A DNA stretch of 64,000 nt, from the NCBI GenBank assembly GCA_964521715.1, contig CAZFSS010000011.1, positions 1 through 64,000 on the forward strand, written 5' to 3'. Positions within the stretch are counted from its first letter, which is position 1. The number at the start of each line of letters is the position of its first letter. The position numbers and the translations under genes were made by a program. The DNA is from DAOVRD01 sp964521715. GTDB lineage: Bacteria > Planctomycetota > Brocadiia > SM23-32. Below are positions 8,953 to 16,309 of the stretch, piece by piece. The notes below the pieces were generated by a model. The model searched no databases and was not told the DNA's origin. It saw only the letters and a list, made by a program, of their open reading frames with translations.

Positions 8953-8980
8953 AGAGCCGCCCGGCTGACCGGACGGCTCT
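8953..8980 (-). terminator. Hairpin upstream of the sigma-like gene
   Basis: AGAGCCG (8953-8959) pairs exactly with CGGCTCT (8974-8980), with a smaller CCGG helix inside. On the minus strand it is followed by CTTTCCTCTTAG, only moderately U-rich. It could end an upstream transcript or be a 5' leader structure. Confidence 0.4.
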
Positions 8981-9422
8981 GAAATTGAGCTCCGGTCAGC
9001 GATTTGGGACGAGTCTGGAAGCGTATGGCGCTGGCTACTCGTAGGGCCGAATGCTGGCCCGGCGCGTAGTCAGACCGAAACGGGGGTGGTGGGGAGGTGA
9101 AGCTCTAGCGAACGCAGCCAGGACAACAGGGCGAGGGACGCGCTCGCCGGAAAGAGCCGCAGCGGCTCTGGCCTTCGCGAAGCAACGGGACTGCCGGCAG
9201 TCTGAAGCGACGGATGCGACAGGAGGCGGGCAGTTTGCGCAGGGGAGATCTGAGATCACCGCTCGTTAGCGGCGAGGCCCGGACTTCCGTGTACTGCCGA
9301 AGGACGCGTCCCGCACTGCGTTCCGACATCAGAGCGCCCCTTCACTATATTATAACGTTTTCATCGCAAATATTGAGCTTTCCTCCGATCAGGCCGAACG
9401 CCGCTTAAGTCAGCCCGGCCAG
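8981..9422. other. Non-coding stretch with an AT-rich patch
   Basis: No convincing gene on either strand. Bases 9340-9385 are strikingly AT-rich for this genome (CACTATATTATAACG and neighbours) and lie just past the stop of the minus-strand gene at 9423. I see no clear promoter or repeat. Confidence 0.4.
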
Positions 9423-9998
9423 TCAGGCCCGTGGTCGGGAGAGGGTCTCCATGAATGAATCGAGCAGGCGCTCGTCTATGTCATCAGGCAGCTCATTCGG
9501 CACTGTCGGGTCCAGATAGGAGCGGAAAGCGCGCCAGCCGTAGCTGTAGGCGAGTTTCCTCAAGTGATATGACTTGTAGAGCTCGCCTATGGATCCGCTT
9601 TTCGATGGTCTCAGGACCTTCTCCTCAATCCAGGCCTCGTTGGCGAGGTACGGGCGGACGTTGAAAAACAGGTGCTCGTAAGCTACCAGCGCCCTTCGGG
9701 GAATGCCGAAGTAGTCCGCCAGGTCTTCCTCTGAGGCCTCTGTCAACAAGGCCGCTTCCAACATGGTCCGGTTGAAGCCACCAGCCTCGTACGTTGAATG
9801 TGCCCACCACAGGTGCTCGAAGAAGAGAGCTGTTTCAGTGTCCCCTACCCCGAGGGCCTCGACGAACACGCGTATCTGGTTCACTTGAGCACCTTCGGCC
9901 GGGCTGGGCGAGGCTGGGAATGCTTTTTCCTCCTGGCCCGAGATGATGGCCTGCCATCGCCAGTCTGGCCGCTCAGGAGGTCCGCAATCAGCCGTCAT
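9423..9998 (-). CDS. Conserved-looking protein of unknown function
   Basis: 191 residues from the ATG at 9998, which has GGAG at good spacing; the frame to 10094 adds only an Arg/Cys-rich tail. Most of it is helical. A central stretch (DLADYFGIPRRALVAYEHL then FFNVRPYL) looks like a helix-turn-helix-type determinant followed by an aromatic helix, and the C-terminus (YSYGWRAFRSYLDP) is also aromatic. No catalytic residues stand out. It may be a DNA-binding or scaffold protein of the island. I do not recognise the family. Confidence 0.6.
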   Translation of the reverse strand: MTADCGPPERPDWRWQAIISGQEEKAFPASPSPAEGAQVNQIRVFVEALGVGDTETALFFEHLWWAHSTYEAGGFNRTMLEAALLTEASEEDLADYFGIPRRALVAYEHLFFNVRPYLANEAWIEEKVLRPSKSGSIGELYKSYHLRKLAYSYGWRAFRSYLDPTVPNELPDDIDERLLDSFMETLSRPRA

Positions 9999-10258
9999 GC
10001 GTTGTCTCCAGCAGAAGGGAATGTGACCGCGACAGGTCCGTTGGCTGACGCTGAGATCCGCCGCGTCGGCCTGACCCAAGCACCGCTTCGACAACCGTCT
10101 CTCCTCGTCGGGGGCGCTCCGGGCGGACTCCCTGCTCCTCGAGCCAGGGACAAGACATGATGTGTATTGGCGTGCTTTCCGCTCTCCCTACAAATGCCAG
10201 ATCGGCAACAGGGGAACCGGAATGCGGGGCATTGCGACTTCGATTCTGACTGCTGCGA

Positions 10259-10687
10259 TCAGGCTTCGGGGGCCTCGTCCGTATCACCACCACAATACCT
10301 CTCGATGCGCCATTTCTTCACGACTTCGTTCGCCATCCGGGCGAGACTCGGATGGTTTCCCAGGTGGATTGATTTCTGCTTGACCTTCCCGTCCTCGCGG
10401 AGCCGGAACCTCAGTACGTAGACCGGCGGCTGCCATGGCGTGCTCTTGAGCTGGAGGCTTCCTCTCTCCGCCAAGACGTCTTTGTAGAGCAGCATCCTGA
10501 CGTACGCGGTCCGCCATCTCTTGCGGAGGTACCGGATTTCGCTGGTATCTCCGTCGGGGCCGAGAGGGATGTCAATGAACATCCGCTCGACCTCCGTTCC
10601 GAGCTCGTCGAGCGGGGGCGGCATGGCGTGCCGGCGGGGAATCCTATCCTGCCAGCCTTCCAGTAGATCAAACCTGGGGCATTTCAT
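10259..10687 (-). CDS. Small basic protein of unknown function
   Basis: 142 residues; ATG at 10687 with AGGAGGAG. The N-terminal half is mixed (PPPLDELGTEVERMFIDIP); the C-terminal half forms probable beta strands around VYVLRFRLREDGKVKQKSIHL, followed by a basic helix (MANEVVKKWRIERY). That strand-strand-helix pattern resembles small DNA-binding domains such as integrase Arm/AP2-type folds, but similarity is too weak to name one. It follows the ParB-like gene at 10720 by 32 bases, so the two are probably co-transcribed. Confidence 0.55.
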   Translation of the reverse strand: MKCPRFDLLEGWQDRIPRRHAMPPPLDELGTEVERMFIDIPLGPDGDTSEIRYLRKRWRTAYVRMLLYKDVLAERGSLQLKSTPWQPPVYVLRFRLREDGKVKQKSIHLGNHPSLARMANEVVKKWRIERYCGGDTDEAPEA

Positions 10688-10719
10688 GATCTCCTCCTGC
10701 TACGGGGGGGTAATCACCT

Positions 10720-11520
10720 TCAATCGCCCTCATTAACTCCCAGCATCTCGCGGAGCTCTCTGATCCGGCCGACGAGGTTCTCGAACATCGCCTCGATGGC
10801 TTTCAGGTCATCCTGGCCGAGCAGGACTTCAGCGGCCTCGTAGTCATCCCTCAGATCCATGAAGCAGATTATCAGTGCCGTGTACTTCTTCTCCAGCCGA
10901 CACACCGAGAAACGTTTGCGGCGGGGGGAAGCCTCTTCGACGTCGACCCCCGAGACGTCGCTTGCCCTGTTGTGACGCTCGTCCTGGACTTGCTCATAGG
11001 CCCCGTTGATGGTCAGGCTGCCGTCCGCTAGCTGCTCGAGTACCTCGGGCTCGGCGTCCTCCGTGAGCACCTGTGCCCTGTGGAGTGTGTCCCGTGAGAG
11101 GCCGGCCTTCTTAGCCAAAACGTCGAGCGTGCTACCCTGATCAGATTCCTGATCAGGGTCCGCGCCTCTCCCCGAGAGCATCCGCTCCCTGGCCCGCGCT
11201 TCAACTATAGGCTTCAGCTTGAGGGCAAGTCGGGCCCTCTCCCAGTTCGAAAGGTTTCGGCGGCCGAGTTGGTTCTCGACGACCCAGGTTATGGCGGCTG
11301 CCTTGTCCGGCAGCGAGATGCCAAGGGTCTCGAACGGCACATCGTGCTCCTGGCAGATCCGCAAGCGATGATGGCCGTCGAGGAGGACCTGCTCTTCACT
11401 CCAGAGAACCAGAGCGTCACGGCAACCTTCCTGGCAGATGCTGCTTTCCAGCTGCTCCAACTCCGCCGGAGTCATCCGCGGGATGATGCCGGCGACTTCC
11501 TCGTCGATTACTATGTTCAT
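10720..11520 (-). CDS. ParB-like nuclease/partition-fold protein (first copy)
   Basis: 266 residues. The N-terminal ParB/sulfiredoxin-like fold is clear: MNIVIDEEVAGIIPRM, then EEQVLLDGHHRLRICQEHDV with the DGHHR signature (about residues 48-52), and AAITWVVENQLGRRNLSNWE. The central region predicts a helix-turn-helix (LDVLAKKAGLSRDTLHRAQ), and the C-terminal 70 residues are helical and acidic. ParB-fold proteins bind CTP or act as nucleases and often serve plasmids and phages. There is no ParA in the window. The ATG has GAGGAG and overlaps the stop of a 16-codon leader, suggesting translational coupling. Confidence 0.85.
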   Translation of the reverse strand: MNIVIDEEVAGIIPRMTPAELEQLESSICQEGCRDALVLWSEEQVLLDGHHRLRICQEHDVPFETLGISLPDKAAAITWVVENQLGRRNLSNWERARLALKLKPIVEARARERMLSGRGADPDQESDQGSTLDVLAKKAGLSRDTLHRAQVLTEDAEPEVLEQLADGSLTINGAYEQVQDERHNRASDVSGVDVEEASPRRKRFSVCRLEKKYTALIICFMDLRDDYEAAEVLLGQDDLKAIEAMFENLVGRIRELREMLGVNEGD

Positions 11521-11567
11521 TGTCTATCTCCTCTCTTGGATGAACTGCGAGTGCGGTCGAGCTTCAT
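11517..11567 (-). CDS. Possible 16-residue leader peptide coupled to the ParB-like gene
   Basis: ATG at 11567 with AAGGGAGA upstream encodes MKLDRTRSSSKRGDRQ and ends in a TGA that overlaps the ATG of the ParB-like gene (ATGA). The peptide is basic and serine-rich. A 9-bp perfect stem (CGGGCGCGG with CCGCGCCCG, 11606-11641) lies just upstream. A coupled or regulatory leader is inferred from layout alone. Confidence 0.4.
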   Translation of the reverse strand: MKLDRTRSSSKRGDRQ

Positions 11568-11605
11568 TTGAGTGTCTCCCTTTAGTCTGTTTTTCCGGAG
11601 AGCGT

Positions 11606-11641
11606 CGGGCGCGGCCGAAGGCACGGGCCTGACCGCGCCCG
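11606..11641 (-). promoter_or_regulatory. Long hairpin in the leader of the ParB-like gene
   Basis: CGGGCGCGG (11606-11614) and CCGCGCCCG (11633-11641) are perfectly complementary around an 18-base loop. No U-run follows on the minus strand (CCGGAAAAAC comes next), so it is more likely a leader structure or attenuator than a terminator. It sits between the two ParB-like genes. Confidence 0.45.
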
Positions 11642-11698
11642 ATCGCCTCCTTCTTCTGATAAAACTGGAGGATGCCTGTTGTGACGGGCCCTCGCCTG

Positions 11699-12604
11699 TC
11701 AGCACCCCCACAATTCGAGGACCGCACCTATAGCCTTACGGGCCTCTCGTAGGGCTCCAGTGAGTTCAGCCTCATGGGCTGGATCCAGCTGAACCACGCC
11801 ATAATCATATGCCCGGCGGAACCATCTCAGGTACTCCGCAAACCGTTGACATTCGTTCTGAAGGACGGCCTCTGAGCGCCTACGCGTTGCCATGAACAGC
11901 GCGTCGCTGTCCCCGTTTGGGACCAGATGCCGCTCTTCGAGATCCTTTATGGTCCGGTAGACAGCATCGACCGTGGTCGCACCGTGGTCCAACAGGTCGA
12001 GTTGCGCCGCTTCGGCGTAGTCGATAACGAACGCGGCCCTCTGGATCAGATCGGGCTCCACTCCACTCTCGCTGGCCGCGATGCTGAGAAAGTCGATGTC
12101 TTCACTGTCTCCGTCGTGCAGGAGCCCTTCACCGGCGGGAGTCTGTTCCTCCGCTTCTGCTTCGAGGAGGCGAAGGAGACGAACGGCCAGTTCAGACCGG
12201 TGCCATTCGCTCAGGTCGGTCCGCTTCAGTTGGTTTCGAATCACCCACGCCTGGGCTGCCGGCCAGTCCGGCAGCGAGACCCGTTCAATCCGGAAGTCAA
12301 GGTCCTGCTGCTCACATGCGATGAAGGAATGGAGCGCGCCGATGACGATCCCTTTCTCCTTCCAGGTCGTGACGACGGGGTCGTAACCTCCATCCCGGAT
12401 GGACGCCGCGAGCCGGTTGAACTCGACGACGCCTATTGGAGGTGTGAGTCCCGAGAGATCCAGATCGCGCACTACGTACGGCGGGCCTCCGGCGCTTTCG
12501 TCCGGGGCTCCGTTGATCCCTTCCTCGGGCTGGGCTTCAGGCGCCGAGGGGGTTGTCGATTCTTCCGTCTGGTCTTTCATGACTTCCGTGTTCTTGTCCT
12601 GCAT
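11699..12604 (-). CDS. Divergent second ParB-like protein
   Basis: 301 residues from the ATG at 12604 (GGAG at correct spacing); an ATG at 12619 would add five residues. After an acidic low-complexity N-terminus (about 1-45) it repeats the architecture of the 10720 protein: a target stretch (EFNRLAASIRDGGYDPVVTT), a strand-loop (EKGIVIGALHSFIACEQQ) where DGHHR would be, and WPAAQAWVIRNQLKRTDLSE matching AAITWVVENQLGRRNLSNWE. The signature is replaced by IGALHSF, so any enzymatic or CTP function is doubtful. A helical domain follows. The pair may form a heteromer, with this one as a regulatory subunit; that is inference. Confidence 0.7.
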   Translation of the reverse strand: MQDKNTEVMKDQTEESTTPSAPEAQPEEGINGAPDESAGGPPYVVRDLDLSGLTPPIGVVEFNRLAASIRDGGYDPVVTTWKEKGIVIGALHSFIACEQQDLDFRIERVSLPDWPAAQAWVIRNQLKRTDLSEWHRSELAVRLLRLLEAEAEEQTPAGEGLLHDGDSEDIDFLSIAASESGVEPDLIQRAAFVIDYAEAAQLDLLDHGATTVDAVYRTIKDLEERHLVPNGDSDALFMATRRRSEAVLQNECQRFAEYLRWFRRAYDYGVVQLDPAHEAELTGALREARKAIGAVLELWGC

Positions 12605-12628
12605 GATGTGTAACTCCATTCTTCACTT

Positions 12629-12679
12629 CTTGGGTTTGTGAGTTCCCGAAGAGGAGAGGGGCGCGGATCGGAACCCAAG
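12629..12679 (-). repeat. 8-bp inverted repeat before the second ParB-like gene
   Basis: CTTGGGTT (12629-12636) and AACCCAAG (12672-12679) are perfectly complementary across a 35-base loop. The structure ends about 10 bases before the longer possible start of the ParB-like gene. It could cap the 3' end of the structured region or regulate translation. Confidence 0.5.
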
Positions 12680-13553
12680 CCCCGGCGCGCCCGCTCCCAT
12701 CCTCACGATACATGCGTTGTCGCGTCGGCCGCAGGATCCGGCTACAGGCCCGACCTGCGCGCGGGCGCCACGGTGGAATACTTCGACTAATCCATCTTCT
12801 ACGGGCCTTCGTCCGGTCACTTCGCCCATGGTCTCCTTCGGACGGTCGTATCCCATCATCCAGCGGCCTATCGTCGACTTCCTCGGCCCAATCTTGCTCA
12901 GTTCCTGGGCCATGATGTTCGACGATCTTCCGCATGGGTCATGGTGGGTTTCTACCTTCATCCCACTGTCCGTCCTACGCCTGTTCTGGGTCGGTCCTTT
13001 CTTCATCAGGTAGCTATTGGTATAGCCGATCGTCTGGGGCATCTTGTCCACCCTTGCGTTGTACGTTTTGGCGGGGCCAATGCCCGGTTTCGGCTCTATC
13101 TTGCGCATCCTGTTAGGGCTCTCCCTTCGAGGCGCTTTCTGAGGACCTTCTTGGTGTGTCCTGTGGCGGTCCTCAGGGGATTCCATGATCTGGATCGGTT
13201 TCCCTTCACAATTTCTATCTCTAATCGGGTGGTTTTCCGGGCTGGTCGTCGGCAGGTCAGGGCAGGGTGCATCAAGTCCGTATCTGATCGATTCACCACC
13301 GCTCTCTTGCTTTGACCGCGGGCAGGCCGGAGAAGGTGTACCGGGATTGTCTTCCTCCGATACCCTTTCCAGTTTATCCGTTGGCATATTGCTCGGGGTG
13401 CATCGGGTTGAGCTTCTTCCGTTGTAATCCTTCCTTCCGCTGGGCGTCGGGTGACCGATGTCGGGTGCATGTAAGGGTCGCCCCTTTGATGCTCCCTGGC
13501 TTCCTCGGCCATCCAGTGCCTGCTCCTCGCCGACCTATTGGGAGTTCTCATTC
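12680..13553 (-). ncRNA. Putative long structured RNA downstream of the RT
   Basis: About 870 bases between the RT stop and the ParB-like gene. The minus strand is purine-rich and unusually free of stop codons in more than one frame (e.g. an open frame 12623-13387), but the encoded sequence is Pro/Arg/Lys/Thr-rich, without hydrophobic periodicity, so I doubt it is protein. Inverted repeats are frequent: 13139-13176 (9 bp perfect, CTGAGGACC/GGTCCTCAG), 13333-13367 (GTATCGG/CCGGTAC extended by AAGG/CCTT), 13265-13297 (GGTG plus ATC paired with GAT plus CACC), 13013-13026 (GCTAT/ATAGC), 12810-12844 (CGTCCG/CGGACG), 12724-12754 (GTCGG-CC/GGCCGAC). It lacks a recognisable group II intron domain V. 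That it is an RNA acting with the RT is inference from position and structure. Confidence 0.4.
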
Positions 13554-14924
13554 TCACTTGATCACTTTGATTTTGATCTTTTCCCATTGTTGCACCGCCC
13601 TATGGAGCCGGCTGAGGAGTTCGTTCCGCGGGAGGTCTGCCGGGTCGCCTACTGCCTGCGCGACCGTCTCCCGGATTCTCTCAACGACGTCGGCCCGCTC
13701 ATCGCGCGTCATACAGTGCGCGGCGGGGCCAAGGTAGTTGACCCATCCTATTACTGTTTCTCTTGTCAGTGCTTCGGTCTCGTCCTCCCCGGCGGCTTGC
13801 CGCAGATGGAGTGCGAGGCTATTCCACAGGGCGTTATCAATGGTCACTATCGCCCTGTTATCTACAAGTTGAATGGCAAACGACATGTAGCTGATGGTCA
13901 TTGCTTCTCTCGTGAGGTCTACATCTTGAGTTTTGTCCTCCTTAAGCTTGAGTCCGCATGGTTTGAGGATACGCCGCAAGTGGCCGGTCGCCTCGTGAAG
14001 GTGGGCCGAATTGGCGCACGGGATGAGTAAGTCGTCCGCATACCTGACCAGCGGCATTCCTGGATATGCGTCTCGCCAAGGCGTGTCCAGAAAATGGTCA
14101 AGGTACGCGTTCAAGAAAAGGGGCGATAAGGGCGCGCCTTGGGGGATGCCTCTTTTCGCCTTTCGCCCGATGGGGCCGGAGTTCGGCCGGGCGATTATGC
14201 GCTCCAGCGTGTTCACCAGGCGCCCTTCGCCAATGTGTATCTTGAGCACCTGGACGAGTCGGCCATGGGGCAGACTGTGAAATGCGTCTTGGAGGTCAAA
14301 CGCGCCCCATATCCACCTGCTGTCCAACTCGGCAAGGCAGAGGGCTTGGGCGAGAGCGGTATGTGGGGATCGTCCCGGCCGGAAGCCATGGACCGAATCC
14401 ATGAAGAGGGGGTCGAGCCTCGGCTCCAGTACGGTCAGGAGCGACCTCTCGACCAGGCGGTCGTGGGCGGTGGGGATGTGAAGCGGCCGGAGCGTCCCGT
14501 CGGCCTTCGGAATCTGGCACTCACGGAGCTCGCTCGGGATGTAGTTCCCGGCAAGAAGCACCTCGCTCACCTGTTCCACATCGGATTGTGTGAGATCCGC
14601 CGGCGTGACCCCATCCACTCCCGGCGCTCTGCCGCCGTACGCGATAAGTCGGCGGAGGTTCCATCGGAGGGTCCGCGTATCCGCCGCCCACTCGAGCAGG
14701 TGTTCGTCCGCCTCGGGCCGTGACGCGGGATCGGATCGTTCGGCCAATCCAGCCCGGTAGCAGGCCCTTTGAACGGCCTCGACGAATGCAATAGGGCCCT
14801 TCCACCGGTCCGCGAGGTAGGAGGCAGTGCTCGTGCACCGCTGAGAGGGCTTCGCATAGCGGGGAGTGCGCCTTCGTGCGGTGCCTGGGAGAGTGGCGGT
14901 GTTCAGGGTTGGATATAACTGCAT
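13554..14924 (-). CDS. Group II-intron-like reverse transcriptase without an evident intron
   Basis: 456 residues. RT blocks in order: GRAPGVDGVTPADL; ECQIPKADGTLRPLHIPTAHD; SVHGFRPGRSPHTAL; GAFDLQDAFHSLPHGRL with the first catalytic Asp; KRGIPQGAPLSPLFLNAYLD; VRYADDLL with the catalytic YADD at 295-298; then LKPCGLKLKEDKT and a thumb-like C-terminus (VIGWVNYLGPA). The palm is intact, so polymerase activity is likely. No maturase zinc finger or HNH endonuclease follows, and no domain V-VI is visible, arguing against a mobile intron. The GAPLSP box and short DHFLD helix differ from classic intron RTs. It is divergent from the repressor at 15065. Start chosen at the only ATG near the N-terminus; its ribosome-binding site is weak. 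Confidence 0.85.
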   Translation of the reverse strand: MQLYPTLNTATLPGTARRRTPRYAKPSQRCTSTASYLADRWKGPIAFVEAVQRACYRAGLAERSDPASRPEADEHLLEWAADTRTLRWNLRRLIAYGGRAPGVDGVTPADLTQSDVEQVSEVLLAGNYIPSELRECQIPKADGTLRPLHIPTAHDRLVERSLLTVLEPRLDPLFMDSVHGFRPGRSPHTALAQALCLAELDSRWIWGAFDLQDAFHSLPHGRLVQVLKIHIGEGRLVNTLERIIARPNSGPIGRKAKRGIPQGAPLSPLFLNAYLDHFLDTPWRDAYPGMPLVRYADDLLIPCANSAHLHEATGHLRRILKPCGLKLKEDKTQDVDLTREAMTISYMSFAIQLVDNRAIVTIDNALWNSLALHLRQAAGEDETEALTRETVIGWVNYLGPAAHCMTRDERADVVERIRETVAQAVGDPADLPRNELLSRLHRAVQQWEKIKIKVIK

Positions 14925-14980
14925 AGTCTGATACGAAGCTCGGAGAGCAACCGTCCTTCCATTAATGGTAGGGTTTTCAC

Positions 14981-15028
14981 TGGCATATCCACTGCCACCA
15001 TGGTATAGTATATTCCTGAACGTGTCAA
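14981..15028 (-). promoter_or_regulatory. RT promoter with palindromic operator-like site
   Basis: On the minus strand TTGACA (15028-15023) and TATACC (15007-15002) are 15 bases apart, in a patch far more AT-rich than its surroundings. The palindrome TGGCA-N7-TGCCA (14981-14997) covers the expected transcription start. It sits in the divergent interval between the RT and the repressor gene and is therefore the best candidate operator. TATAGT/TATATT (15004-15014) could be a -10 for the rightward repressor gene. Confidence 0.5.
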
Positions 15029-15064
15029 GAGAAAGCGAAAGTTTTTTTTAGAGGGTTTTGTCAG

Positions 15065-15913
15065 ATGCACCGTGACCATTCCGAACGTAGAGTCGGCAGC
15101 GGCCTGGCCCAGCGATTGAAGGCCGTGCGGAAGCAGGTTCTCGGGCTGAGCCAGGACGAGCTGGCAGCGGAACTCGGACTGAGCCAGCCGGCGATTTCGA
15201 TGTATGAGAAGGGCGAATGCTCACCGAACGCGGACGCCCTCCAGAAGTTGCAGGCACGATTCGGCATCGACGTCAACTGGCTTCTCACCGGACGGGGATT
15301 CTGGCGGCTGGGCGAGGCGGCCCCGCCCCGAGCTAGACGGAAGCCCGCACTTCACCCGGACGACGTTGCGCTCCTGGAGAAGCTTTGGCAGCGTCTTCAG
15401 GGCGCGCCGCCATGGGCTTCCTCGCGGCCTGTTGTTGTCACTATGCAAGAGGACCTCGCACCGCTGACCCGGCAACCTCGAGGCCGGGACTACAGGGCGG
15501 TTCCCTACACCAGCAGGATGTCGGCTATCGGCGAGTTGCCGATGGAGGAGGAGGCCAAGGAGGGGTTTTTCGTGGTCGAAGCCGGGCCCTCCACCGACTG
15601 CCGGTCGCTGCGTTGTCTGAAGATCACCGGAGACAAGTTCGAGCCCGTGTTCCCGGCCGGCAGCATCCTGGGGATCGACGTGACGGAACAGGGAAGAGAC
15701 TGGCAGCGCTTTGCCGGGAAGATCCTCCTGGTGGCCTGGACGGACAGCTTGGACACCGAGAGAAGAACACTGGCCCGCCTGGCGGAGGTCCGGCCCCACG
15801 CCGTCTTCGAGCCGTTGAGGACGGGCGCCGAGGTCCCCGGCTACGCGGACGTTGACCTGAAGCGGGTCCGAGTCGTTGGCCGGGTTGTCTGGGCCTGGCA
15901 TCCAGTGCCATAG
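15065..15913 (+). CDS. XRE-S24-type repressor with inactivated peptidase site
   Basis: 282 residues. The N-terminal Cro/CI-type HTH (12-70) is clear: AQRLKAVRKQVLGLSQDELA, ELGLSQPAISMYEKGE, and GIDVNWLLTG. The C-terminal half has the LexA/CI S24 fold (SLRCLKITGDKFEPVFPAGS, ILGIDVTEQG, GKILLVAW), but the nucleophile position of GDSMEP reads GDKFEP (Lys191), and the region where the general-base Lys of VKRL should lie reads LARL. Self-cleavage is therefore not expected, and derepression would need another signal. It is divergent from the RT across a 140-base interval holding a palindrome, the classic layout for a repressor of that gene. ATG start with GAGGG 9 bases upstream. Confidence 0.85.
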   Translation: MHRDHSERRVGSGLAQRLKAVRKQVLGLSQDELAAELGLSQPAISMYEKGECSPNADALQKLQARFGIDVNWLLTGRGFWRLGEAAPPRARRKPALHPDDVALLEKLWQRLQGAPPWASSRPVVVTMQEDLAPLTRQPRGRDYRAVPYTSRMSAIGELPMEEEAKEGFFVVEAGPSTDCRSLRCLKITGDKFEPVFPAGSILGIDVTEQGRDWQRFAGKILLVAWTDSLDTERRTLARLAEVRPHAVFEPLRTGAEVPGYADVDLKRVRVVGRVVWAWHPVP

Positions 15914-16232
15914 GCCCAAGCGCAGCATGATGGGGTCTTCTGGGAGCCGACGGCCGGAGTCCTCTGACCCGTTAGCCGGCCTGGCGTCGCCAGCCACATG
16001 GGGGTCGCGCCTCACGCTGGTCAGTCTCCAGCCAGCAGCCTGCCCGACACGCCAGATGACAGAGGAACGGCTTCACAGGGATGAGCACATCGGTCCCTGC
16101 TTACCCGGCTGCCATGCGCAACGGTCTGACTGCCTACCGTGCGGCCTGATGTGTGTACCAAGAGCCCCTGAGAAGCGATGGGGCCACCAGATGTCGTCGC
16201 CGTGCTGACGGGCAGGGAGGCACCGCGAAATG

Positions 16233-16309
16233 ACCGTCACACCGTCACACTTTGCTGTATCTTGTGTAAACGTAATAGCTTACGGTGTGACGGTGGGAGA
16301 GACGGTGTG
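16233..16309. repeat. Iteron-like ACGGTGTG cluster with perfect inverted repeat
   Basis: ACCGTCACACCGT (16233-16245) is the exact reverse complement of ACGGTGTGACGGT (16282-16294), 13 bp. The unit ACGGTGTG or a close variant occurs five times in both orientations across 77 bases. Between them lies CGTAA-TAGC-TTACG, a second palindrome in a relatively AT-rich centre. Such arrangements bind initiators, relaxases or repressors at plasmid and phage origins. Function is inferred. Confidence 0.55.

Noticed and set aside
9051..9269. Small forward frame in the 8981-9422 gap
   Set aside because: Ala/Arg-rich, no ribosome-binding site or motif.
12623..13387. Long minus-strand open frame of 254 codons between RT and the ParB-like gene
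   Set aside because: Composition is biased (Pro, Arg, Lys, Thr), no hydrophobic core, no ribosome-binding site, and a second frame is equally open; better explained by a purine-rich RNA.
12640..15060. Diversity-generating retroelement
   Set aside because: I found no template/variable repeat pair with adenine-specific differences, no C-type-lectin target and no Avd-like gene; the RT is longer and group II-like.
12640..15060. Intact group II intron or retron
   Set aside because: No domain V-like GAGC...GTTC hairpin after the RT, no maturase or endonuclease domain, and the RT lacks retron-type motifs and an msr-msd with a branching G near the gene.
16233..16309. CRISPR array
   Set aside because: Repeats are 8-13 bp, inverted and irregularly spaced, with no spacers and no cas genes in the window.
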